A stretch of DNA of 38,728 bases from Sporohalobacter salinus (GTDB lineage: Bacteria > Bacillota > Halanaerobiia > Halobacteroidales > Acetohalobiaceae): the NCBI RefSeq assembly GCF_016908635.1, contig NZ_JAFBEG010000021.1:1-38728 (forward strand), in the 5' to 3' direction. The translations under genes and the position numbers were made by a program. A model generated the notes under the pieces. That model was not told where the DNA came from and did no database searches. It worked only from the letters and a program-made list of their open reading frames with translations. Below, piece by piece: positions 31,531-37,281 of this stretch (within the stretch, counting starts at the first letter, position 1; each line of letters opens with the position of its first letter).

Positions 31531-33381
31531 ATGCTAAGTTATCATAGTGTAGCACTAAAAGAAGATGGAACACTGAAAGCCTGGGGACATGATGATTATG
31601 ATCAAGTAACAGACACACCTACAGATAGCGGGTATGAACAGGTAAGTTGTGGAATGTTTCATAATGTAGCACTAAAAAAAGATGGAACACTGAAAGCCTG
31701 GGGACTAGATAATGATAATCAAGTAACAGACACGCCTACAGATAGTGGGTATGAACAGATAGCGTGTGGGCGTTACTATAATGTGGCACTAAAAGAAGAT
31801 GGAACACTGAAAGCCTGGGGACGAGATAATGATAATCAAGTAACAGACACACCTACAGATAGTGGGTATGAACAGATAGCGTGTGGGCGTTATCATAGTG
31901 TAGCACTAAAAGAAGATGGAACACTGAAAGCCTGGGGACATGATGATTATAATCAAGTAACAGACACGCCTACAGATAGCGGGTATGAACAGATAAGTTG
32001 TGGATTATACCATAGTGTAGCACTAAAAGAAGATGGAACACTGGAAGCCTGGGGACATGATGATTTTGATCAAGTAACAGATACACCTACAGATAACGGG
32101 TATAAACAGGTGAGTTGTGGAATATTTCATAATGTAGCACTAAAAGAAGATGGAACACTGAAAGCCTGGGGACGAGATAATGATAATCAAGTAACAGACA
32201 CACCTACAGATAACGGGTATAAACAGGTAAGTTGTGGAGGTTACCATAATGTAGCACTAAAAGAAGATGGAACACTGAAAGCCTGGGGACGAGATAGTAA
32301 TAATCAAGTAACAGACACACCTACAGATAGTGGGTATATTTTTTTAATGACTTCTTCGGGTAATATTATTACTGAAGATCCTCCAATAGAAAGTTCAGCG
32401 TTTTTTTATGGGAGGGGTAAACAATATGTCAATGCTGAAACAGAAGAAATACCGTTAATAACTAGCTCAGTGTCTTTTCAGGGATCAGGTAAAAAACAAA
32501 TTAATGGTACATTAATTATCACTACTGCAAGCGTACAACATCAAGGAACAGGTGAACTGCAAGCTCCAGCAGATAAAATTAAAGGTGCTAGGTTGCACTA
32601 TACTGGAGATGGAACCCAGCAGTCCAGAGCAAAGGCTGAGATGAATGCTAGTTCTAATGCTTATGGGAAAGGGAAGATGAAATACAAGGCGCTTATATTA
32701 TCTATTCCAGATGGTGCTTATTTAATAGATAAAGATAATTATAGAAGCAAAAACCAGCCTTCTAAGTCTGATGAGATGGCGAATAAAATCATAATTAATA
32801 CTCAACCACTTGTTCCGCTTTCAGAACAGCAAGTATATGAGAAAGAATTAACACTTAGTGTCGGAGAAATCAAAAATATTACAGCAAAATATGATGACAG
32901 CGACATACCAGTTATTGATTCTATTGCTAGTCTTACTGGTAATACAAATAGTACCATCAATAGTACTGAATATTATGCCTGGGGGGCTGACATAACAATA
33001 GAAAATACAGGAAGTAGTGAAGAAACCTTCACATTAATTATTAATGCGAAACCTCTGGAAGTACAAGGAATAGAAAAAGTAACTGCTAAGGATGAAGCAA
33101 GTATTAGAGAGCATGAAGAAATTAAGTATGATCTAGAAGAGAATCATTTAATTCAAAAAGAAGAAATGGCGCAACAAATAGCTGATATTGTTCTTGCAAG
33201 CGCAAAAGATCCGCGACGTGATGTAGAACTTGATTGGCGTGGAAATCCAGCATTAATATTAGCTGATTTAATTACTGTCCCCGAATATAGTGACTATGGG
33301 AATTTCTATGTAACAAGACAAAATTTAGAATATGATGGTGCATTAACTGCAAATACAGAGGGGAGGAAGATCAATGTCTGA
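31531..33381 (+). CDS. Seven-bladed RCC1-like fibre protein fused to a tail-tip C-terminal domain
   Basis: A 616-residue fusion. Residues 1-270 contain seven near-identical 39-residue RCC1-type repeats (VALKEDGTLKAWG ... QVTDTPTDSGYEQ), the number for a closed propeller. Residues about 280-385 have spaced G-x-G fibre repeats (SSVSFQGSGKK, ASVQHQGTGELQ). Residues 388-616 (SIPDGAYLIDKDNYRSKNQP onward) look like the missing C-terminus of the 29626-30846 tail protein. ATG 31531 has only a weak ribosome-binding site. ATG 31511 has AGGGGG upstream but its frame ends after MYRVMIKC; a one-base change would join it to SYHSVALKEDG. Likely receptor-binding. Confidence 0.8.
   Translation: MLSYHSVALKEDGTLKAWGHDDYDQVTDTPTDSGYEQVSCGMFHNVALKKDGTLKAWGLDNDNQVTDTPTDSGYEQIACGRYYNVALKEDGTLKAWGRDNDNQVTDTPTDSGYEQIACGRYHSVALKEDGTLKAWGHDDYNQVTDTPTDSGYEQISCGLYHSVALKEDGTLEAWGHDDFDQVTDTPTDNGYKQVSCGIFHNVALKEDGTLKAWGRDNDNQVTDTPTDNGYKQVSCGGYHNVALKEDGTLKAWGRDSNNQVTDTPTDSGYIFLMTSSGNIITEDPPIESSAFFYGRGKQYVNAETEEIPLITSSVSFQGSGKKQINGTLIITTASVQHQGTGELQAPADKIKGARLHYTGDGTQQSRAKAEMNASSNAYGKGKMKYKALILSIPDGAYLIDKDNYRSKNQPSKSDEMANKIIINTQPLVPLSEQQVYEKELTLSVGEIKNITAKYDDSDIPVIDSIASLTGNTNSTINSTEYYAWGADITIENTGSSEETFTLIINAKPLEVQGIEKVTAKDEASIREHEEIKYDLEENHLIQKEEMAQQIADIVLASAKDPRRDVELDWRGNPALILADLITVPEYSDYGNFYVTRQNLEYDGALTANTEGRKINV
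31551..32340 (+). repeat. Seven tandem 117-bp RCC1-type repeats
   Basis: AGCACTAAAAGAAGATGG-type blocks (GGCAC in the third) recur at 31551, 31668, 31785, 31902, 32019, 32136 and 32253, exactly 117 bp apart. Units are nearly identical except at two short clusters: after AWG (HDDYDQ, LDNDNQ, RDNDNQ, HDDYNQ, HDDFDQ, RDSNNQ) and after CG (MFHN, RYYN, RYHS, LYHS, IFHN, GYHN). Confidence 0.9.
32693..32701 (+). repeat. 9-bp direct repeat TTATATTAT, right copy
   Basis: Right partner of the copy at 30836-30844. Joining the two would give an uninterrupted frame NKYNVIL-SIPDGAYLIDK and a tail protein of about 632 residues. Confidence 0.5.
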
Positions 33382-33880
33382 TTGGCAAGGAGCTAAAACA
33401 GATTGGACACCTGAAGATGATGTTACTGATGAAGATTTTGATCGAATTGAGACGAATACGAAAGCTAATAGAGAAGATATAGATGATTTATCTTTTGATG
33501 TCAATAATATTGATAGAAGATATTCTGCAGGTAATTTTAGAGTATATATTGATCAAAGTGAAGACTCAGGCCATAGTGACAATTACAAAAAAACAAAAGA
33601 AGTAACAGTAGGTTTCGGAAGTGAATGTAGAGTTAAATTTAAGTTTTGTGCACCAACTGGTGGTGCAGCAACCGTATATGCAAAAATATACAAAAATAGT
33701 CAACCGGTTGGTATAGAAAGATCAACTAAGTCTGCAGATTATAACACCTATACTGAAGATATAAATATAAATCCCGGAGATAAAATTCAAATATATACTA
33801 AATCAGATTTTTACCTTAATAATCATCCTGTAGTTAAAGATTTAGAGATATTAGTCGATAAAGGATTAGTTGCAGGTTAA
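33374..33880 (+). CDS. Tail fibre/tip appendage protein
   Basis: A 168-residue protein. The N-terminus (DWQGAKTDWTPEDDVTDEDF, DRIETN) is the common attachment motif of Firmicute phage fibre proteins; a short coiled coil and a beta-sandwich-like C-terminal domain follow (FRVYIDQSEDSGHSDNYKKT, GGAATVYAKIYKNSQ). ATG 33374 follows GGGGAGGAAGATC and overlaps the previous gene by 8 bp. Confidence 0.72.
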   Translation: MSDWQGAKTDWTPEDDVTDEDFDRIETNTKANREDIDDLSFDVNNIDRRYSAGNFRVYIDQSEDSGHSDNYKKTKEVTVGFGSECRVKFKFCAPTGGAATVYAKIYKNSQPVGIERSTKSADYNTYTEDININPGDKIQIYTKSDFYLNNHPVVKDLEILVDKGLVAG

Positions 33881-33913
33881 AAGTATAGATAAAATATAGA
33901 AAGGGTGTGACTA

Positions 33914-34102
33914 ATGAAAGATATAGCTAATTTCATTCAACAAGTTGGTTTCCCGGCGTTTGTAGCAATATATGTTCTTGTGAGGTTAGAGCCTCTTATA
34001 CAAAGCAATACAGAAGCTATCAATAAATTAGCCATAGCAATATCTAATTTGAGTGAAGTTGATGGCAATGAGTTATCTGAACAACTTAATGATAATAATT
34101 AG
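33914..34102 (+). CDS. YvrJ-like small membrane protein
   Basis: A 62-residue protein with one N-terminal membrane helix. The pattern FIQQVGFPAFVAIYVLVRLE, then IQSNTEAINKLAIAI, is that of the YvrJ family, often encoded in phage lysis regions. Role unproved, possibly holin-associated. ATG 33914 follows AAAGGGTGTGACTA. A terminator overlaps its stop codon. Confidence 0.8.
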   Translation: MKDIANFIQQVGFPAFVAIYVLVRLEPLIQSNTEAINKLAIAISNLSEVDGNELSEQLNDNN

Positions 34103-34127
34103 ACTCCCGATAGGGTGTCTTTTTTTA
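34101..34127 (+). terminator. Intrinsic terminator before the lysozyme
   Basis: AGACTCCC (34101-34108) pairs with GGGTGTCT (34113-34120) with one mismatch and a 4-nt loop, followed by seven T. It overlaps the stop codon of the YvrJ-like gene. Confidence 0.75.
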
Positions 34128-34155
34128 ATATGATAATAAGGAGGTGATGTTATTT

Positions 34156-34611
34156 ATGCCGAGCATAAAAGATCAATTAATTTTACATGAAGGCTTAGAA
34201 ATTGAGTTATATAAATGTCCTGCCGGCCACTGGACCATCGGTGTTGGTAGAAATTTAGAGGCTGATCCACTATCTCAAGAAGAGGTTCTGGAGCTACTTA
34301 AAGAACAGGGCGTAACCAAAGAAATTGCTATAAAGTGGTTAGATGAAAAAATAGATGAGATCACAGATCAATTAGAGCAATATGATTGGTATTGCAGTCT
34401 TGATGACATACGCAAGAAAGTGATTATCGATATGGTTTTTAACCTGGGGATCGATGGTCTGCTTTCATTTGAGAATATGATCAATGCTTTAAAGGAAGAA
34501 GATTTCGAGAAAGCTGCAGAGGAGATGAAGGATTCACAATGGTACCATCAAGTAAAGATAAGGGGAAAACGGCTAGTTAAGATGATGCGAACCGGAGAGG
34601 ATTATCAATAA
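34156..34611 (+). CDS. GH24 (T4-type) lysozyme endolysin with E-C-T triad
   Basis: About 151 residues. The catalytic block HEGLEIELYKCPAGHWTIGV shows E12, C21 and T27, spaced E-8aa-C-5aa-T; T4 lysozyme has Asp at the second position. The rest (RNLEADPLSQEEV, VFNLGIDGLLSFENMINALK, QWYHQVKIRGKRLVKMMRTG) is standard for phage muramidases. No signal peptide, so release needs a holin. I chose ATG 34156; upstream GTG 34144 and ATG 34147 sit in or next to the AAGGAGGTGATG site. Confidence 0.9.
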   Translation: MPSIKDQLILHEGLEIELYKCPAGHWTIGVGRNLEADPLSQEEVLELLKEQGVTKEIAIKWLDEKIDEITDQLEQYDWYCSLDDIRKKVIIDMVFNLGIDGLLSFENMINALKEEDFEKAAEEMKDSQWYHQVKIRGKRLVKMMRTGEDYQ

Positions 34612-34629
34612 TTAGAGGAGTGATTATTC

Positions 34630-34974
34630 ATGAAAGAATTAATCTTAAGTCAAATTAATCTAGACACTATTATTTGGGTACTGGGAGGATTGTCAGCTAT
34701 GATTACTTTCTTAGTCAAGCATAACCCAAATCTGGATCCATACTTTGATAAGGCTATGCCTACTCTTATTGAAGTGGACGATTTCATCGATTCATTAGCT
34801 GTTGAATATGAAGATGTTGCTAACTTACAACGCGCTAGTGAGTTTACAGATAAGCTAGTAGAAGAAATGAGACAAGCAGGTTACAAACTAGATGAAGAAG
34901 ATAAGAAAAAGATAGAGGTTAGAACTAAGAGTAGGTTGTCGGGAAACGAAAAGATTCTTCAAGATACAGAGTAG
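34630..34974 (+). CDS. Holin-like single-membrane-helix lysis protein
   Basis: A 114-residue protein with one N-terminal membrane helix (about 12-29: DTIIWVLGGLSAMITFLV) and a long charged helical domain. Position 18 bp after lysozyme suggests a holin or, in a diderm host, an inner-membrane spanin-like protein. Near its end lies a canonical slippery heptamer GGGAAAC (34941-34947) in register (G-GGA-AAC), and the -1 frame then stays open for 36 protein-like codons. Confidence 0.65.
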   Translation: MKELILSQINLDTIIWVLGGLSAMITFLVKHNPNLDPYFDKAMPTLIEVDDFIDSLAVEYEDVANLQRASEFTDKLVEEMRQAGYKLDEEDKKKIEVRTKSRLSGNEKILQDTE

Positions 34975-35057
34975 GAGAATTGCCCGATGCTGGTTTGCAT
35001 ATCGATATGGACTTCGGAGAGAAGGAAATATATGCTGAATATAATTGGAGATTTTAA
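34947..35057 (+). CDS. Putative -1 frameshift extension of the lysis protein
   Basis: After slippage at GGGAAAC the product would read RKDSSRYRVGELPD, then AGLHIDMDFGEKEIYAEYNWRF in two overlapping blocks (AGLHIDMDFGEKEIY and EIYAEYNWRF) to TAA at 35055-35057. The alternating, aromatic-rich sequence looks coding. Independent translation would need TTG 34980, only 2 nt from AGGAGA. It could also be a gene damaged by a one-base indel. Confidence 0.45.
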   Translation, partial: RKDSSRYRVGELPDAGLHIDMDFGEKEIYAEYNWRF

Positions 35058-35062
35058 CTTTG

Positions 35063-35100
35063 CCCGCTGCTAGCTGAAAGGCTTGCGGCGGGATTTTTTA
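35063..35100 (+). terminator. Strong terminator of the late operon
   Basis: CCCGCTGCTAGC (35063-35074) pairs with GCTTGCGGCGGG (35081-35092), 11 of 12 positions, 6-nt loop, then ATTTTTTATTTT. Confidence 0.9.
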
Positions 35101-35123
35101 TTTTAATTAATAGTACAAAATGC

Positions 35124-35152
35124 TTGACAACGTTCCATATATATACAACAAT
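35124..35152 (+). promoter_or_regulatory. Possible promoter for the RHH gene
   Basis: A consensus TTGACA (35124-35129) lies upstream of the 35172 gene, but the -10 is poor (AACAAT at 17 bp) and would place the start next to the ribosome-binding site. Confidence 0.3.
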
Positions 35153-35171
35153 AATAAGGAGGTGATTTTGA

Positions 35172-35759
35172 ATGAAGAGAACTACTGAATTGATAGCTAG
35201 AACTACCGAACAATTTAAGAATCATGTGGAAGATGAATGTAGACGTCGAGGTATGACTCAAAGTGATCTAATACATTGTGCAATAGAAGATTTTTTTAAA
35301 CAAGATATTTTATTACCTAAAATTGAGCTTATTAATGGAGAATTTAAACAGAGAAGTAAATTTACTAAGTTGCTGTTTTCCTTTGATGAAAGTGTAGTAT
35401 ATCTTTTTTTAAGAAAAGATTATTCAAGCCATTATCGTACAGTAAATGTTGTAATAGAAGATATTAAAACAAATGATTATTATCCTTTCAGTAAACAACT
35501 TTCTTTTAATAAACCAGGTGGAGGATGGAATAATGCTAAAAGAATACATGATAGAGTTCAGGAAGCGAAAGAAAAAGACTTAGATGTTCATATTTCAGTA
35601 AGAGTTATTGATAATGATGTTTTGAGTTTATTTTTAAAGGGAAATTTATCTTGGAATAAACTAAAAGAGAATAGTATACCAGCTCATATAGTGAAAGATG
35701 AACAAGTTAAATCCAGATATGAAGAGTTTAAAAAAGAAATACTTGAAGAAAAAGAATAA
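35172..35759 (+). CDS. Ribbon-helix-helix N-terminal protein of unknown function
   Basis: A 195-residue protein. Residues 1-45 (TTELIARTTEQFKNHVEDEC, RRRGMTQSDLIHCAIEDFF) resemble ribbon-helix-helix DNA-binding domains. The remaining 150 residues (LLFSFDESVVYLFLRKDYSS, FNKPGGGWNNAKRIHDRVQE) are not recognised. It follows the late terminator, is flanked by its own terminator, and so is an independent accessory gene, possibly lysogen-expressed. ATG 35172 follows AAGGAGGTGATTTTGA. Confidence 0.65.
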   Translation: MKRTTELIARTTEQFKNHVEDECRRRGMTQSDLIHCAIEDFFKQDILLPKIELINGEFKQRSKFTKLLFSFDESVVYLFLRKDYSSHYRTVNVVIEDIKTNDYYPFSKQLSFNKPGGGWNNAKRIHDRVQEAKEKDLDVHISVRVIDNDVLSLFLKGNLSWNKLKENSIPAHIVKDEQVKSRYEEFKKEILEEKE

Positions 35760-35803
35760 ATTATCAGTAAAATATAGGGTAAACATGATAGATATTTGTA
35801 AAT

Positions 35804-35836
35804 GACCGCCGTCAGAGAGGCGGTCATTTTTTATTT
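35804..35836 (+). terminator. Intrinsic terminator after the RHH gene
   Basis: GACCGCC (35804-35810) pairs with GGCGGTC (35819-35825), 8-nt loop, then ATTTTTTATTTT. The same stem recurs at 36443. Confidence 0.85.
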
Positions 35837-35872
35837 TATATGCAAAATATAGAAATAAACCATCTATATGAC

Positions 35873-35901
35873 TTGACGTATGTCTAGTATTATGGTATAA
35901 T
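35873..35901 (+). promoter_or_regulatory. Promoter of the type I toxin
   Basis: TTGACG (35873-35878) and TATAAT (35896-35901) are spaced exactly 17 bp, 29 bp upstream of the toxin start. Confidence 0.8.
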
Positions 35902-35930
35902 ATATATAGAAGATGAAAGGAGGTGAAGGA

Positions 35931-36026
35931 ATGGGGTTGATAAATTTAGCGACATCAATTATCGCACTTATAACAGCGATAATTAATCTAGTCGCTATAC
36001 TAAAAAAGCGCCACTCAGATGAGTAG
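35931..36026 (+). CDS. Small hydrophobic type I toxin-like peptide
   Basis: A 31-residue peptide: GLINLATSIIALITAIINLV then AILKKRHSDE, one membrane helix plus a short charged tail, the build of TxpA/Fst/BsrG-type membrane toxins. ATG 35931 follows a very strong AAAGGAGGTGAAGGA site and a near-consensus promoter. An antisense RNA with its own promoter and terminator covers the 3' end (36001-36069), and the mRNA ends at a hairpin (36043-36060). Over-expression of such peptides depolarises membranes; in prophages they stabilise the element or limit phage spread. Confidence 0.75.
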   Translation: MGLINLATSIIALITAIINLVAILKKRHSDE

Positions 36027-36069
36027 CGCTCACACACAAATCGGGGAGGGAAACCTCCCCAACCTTTTC
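36001..36069 (-). ncRNA. Antisense RNA antitoxin of the type I module
   Basis: Predicted from a minus-strand promoter (36076-36104) and a strong intrinsic terminator: stem with AGCGC/GCGCT and ACTC/GAGT arms (36007-36030) followed on the minus strand by six T. The resulting ~70-nt RNA pairs with the last codons and 3' untranslated region of the toxin mRNA, as RatA does with txpA and SR4 with bsrG. Confidence 0.65.
36043..36060 (+). terminator. Hairpin at the end of the toxin mRNA
   Basis: GGGGAGG (36043-36049), loop GAAA, CCTCCCC (36054-36060), then AACCTTTT. The stem is present in both toxin mRNA and antisense RNA and could form the first contact between them. Confidence 0.55.
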
Positions 36070-36075
36070 AACCTC

Positions 36076-36104
36076 ATTATATCATATGAAAAAAATAAGC
36101 GCAA
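36076..36104 (-). promoter_or_regulatory. Promoter of the antisense RNA
   Basis: On the minus strand TTGCGC (36099-36104) and TATAAT (36076-36081) are 17 bp apart. Confidence 0.7.
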
Positions 36105-36229
36105 ACACAGTCATTTTTATACTGTTGGTATTGGTGTTTGTTCTGCAGAAGGATTGGACACCGGTTATTATTACTGGTGTTGCTACTGTAATATCAGTAA
36201 TTACCGATATTGTTGTAAGGGAGGGATAA
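36086..36229 (+). CDS. Small two-helix membrane protein
   Basis: A 47-residue frame: KKISANTVIFILLVLVFVLQ, then a KDW turn and PVIITGVATVISVITDIVV, two clear membrane helices. It lacks a ribosome-binding site and its start lies within the antisense promoter, so translation is uncertain; it stops just before the next gene. It may be an unexpressed relic, a second toxin-like peptide or a holin-like protein. Confidence 0.4.
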   Translation: MKKISANTVIFILLVLVFVLQKDWTPVIITGVATVISVITDIVVREG

Positions 36230-36231
36230 GT

Positions 36232-36441
36232 ATGTTTGAAAGTAAGAAAGAATACGAACAATTTCTTAATAATAATGTTATGAGTACAAAGGATGCAGCT
36301 AAATATTTAGATATAACGAGAAAAGGGATAAGCTATTTAGTAAAGGAAGGAAAGTTAAAACCATTTAAGGATCAGGATCGAGTTCGATTATTTTCTAGAC
36401 GTGAAATAGATAGATACAAAAAAGAACGAGCTGGAAAGTAA
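36232..36441 (+). CDS. Excisionase-like HTH protein
   Basis: A 69-residue protein with a MerR/Xis-type winged helix: NNNVMSTKDAAKYLDITRKG, ISYLVKEGKLKPF, RLFSRREIDRYKKE. Size and fold fit a recombination directionality factor or small regulator. ATG 36232 follows AAGGGAGGGATAAGT; it ends at a terminator. Its distance from integrase makes an Xis role only a possibility. Confidence 0.75.
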   Translation: MFESKKEYEQFLNNNVMSTKDAAKYLDITRKGISYLVKEGKLKPFKDQDRVRLFSRREIDRYKKERAGK

Positions 36442-36442
36442 T

Positions 36443-36469
36443 GACCGCCAAGTAAGGCGGTCTTATTTT
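36443..36469 (+). terminator. Intrinsic terminator after the HTH gene
   Basis: GACCGCC (36443-36449) pairs with GGCGGTC (36456-36462), then TTATTTTAT. Same stem sequence as the terminator at 35804. Confidence 0.75.
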
Positions 36470-36612
36470 ATAATGTAGTTTTTTGTTATCTGTGATAAAA
36501 TAATATTACAATTTGTAGAGGTGAAATAAAGTATTGAGCGAATTATTAAGTAATAAGAGTGATTATATAACAATAGTTTTAATTAGCTCAATTTTAGACT
36601 TACGAACAATAT

Positions 36613-36666
36613 TTGCAAAATAATCCAATTGTGTTAGAATATTATTAAAGAGATCCTATTCTAACA
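36613..36666 (+). promoter_or_regulatory. Panacea operon promoter within an inverted-repeat operator
   Basis: TGTTAGAATA (36632-36641) and TATTCTAACA (36657-36666) form a perfect 10-bp inverted repeat with a 15-nt spacer. The left arm contains the -10 TAGAAT (36635-36640), 16 bp after TTGCAA (36613-36618). Binding here would block transcription. Confidence 0.55.
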
Positions 36667-36751
36667 TCTAACTCAGTCTTATTATGTATAATTGTAATTT
36701 TTTAGGAGAAGATATATTATACATTAAGATAGTAATTAATAAATTAGGAGG

Positions 36752-36760
36752 TGTTAGAAT
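36752..36760 (+). promoter_or_regulatory. Third TGTTAGAAT copy at the Panacea start codon
   Basis: TGTTAGAAT repeats the operator arm of 36632-36641 and overlaps the ribosome-binding site and start codon of the 36759 gene. Confidence 0.5.
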
Positions 36761-37280
36761 GGGGGAGGTAGTTTGGTTAAGTGAAAGGAGGGGGAGCATG
36801 GGTGAAATAACTTATGAAGATATTGCAAATTATTTCATAGCTAGAGCTAATGTAACGGGGGATTTAATTACAAATTTAAAGTTGCAAAAACTAGTTTATT
36901 ATGCTCAAGCTTGGCATTGGACAATATATGATGAAAAATTATTTGAAGGTAAATTTGAAGCTTGGGTCCATGGACCAGTATTACGTTCTTTATATAATGA
37001 ATACAAACAATTTGGATGGAAGCCGATAGAAAAGGATGACTTAGATAGAGATGCTTTATCTAAAATACGAGCAAAATTAGGACAAGAGAAGGTAGATTTT
37101 ATGGAAGAAGTAGTAGAAGAATATTTTGGTCTTAGTGCGTATGAATTAGAAAGATTGACTCATGTAGAAGATCCTTGGAAAAAAGCCAGAGCAGGTTTAG
37201 ATCCAGACCAACCTTCTAACAAAAAAATTGAAAGTAGTTGGATGAGAGAATATTATAGTAAATTTTTAGGTAGTGATTAA
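36759..37280 (+). CDS. Panacea (DUF4065/SocA-like) antitoxin
   Basis: About 173 residues with the Panacea signature: TNLKLQKLVYYAQAWHW, KFEAWVHGPVLRSLYNEYKQ, FGLSAYELERLTHVEDPW. Panacea domains neutralise many different toxin partners and occur often in prophages. Two starts have good sites: ATG 36759 (AGGAGGTGTTAGA) and ATG 36798 (AAGGAGGGGGAGC), the latter matching the usual domain start. The partner gene begins 1 bp after its stop. Operator-like repeats upstream suggest autoregulation. Confidence 0.85.
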   Translation: MGEVVWLSERRGSMGEITYEDIANYFIARANVTGDLITNLKLQKLVYYAQAWHWTIYDEKLFEGKFEAWVHGPVLRSLYNEYKQFGWKPIEKDDLDRDALSKIRAKLGQEKVDFMEEVVEEYFGLSAYELERLTHVEDPWKKARAGLDPDQPSNKKIESSWMREYYSKFLGSD

Positions 37281-37281
37281 T

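Noticed and set aside
31531-33381. Diversity-generating retroelement acting on the variable repeats
   Set aside because: No reverse transcriptase or template repeat seen in the window.
34987-35073. 28-codon frame from ATG 34987 spaced 9 nt from AGGAG
   Set aside because: Peptide composition is unremarkable and it runs into the terminator stem; the other frame (34947-35057) looks more like coding sequence.
36534-36623. 29-codon frame starting TTG with GAGGTGA upstream
   Set aside because: It overlaps the -35 box of the Panacea promoter, has no family resemblance, and a chance frame is likely in this AT-rich leader.
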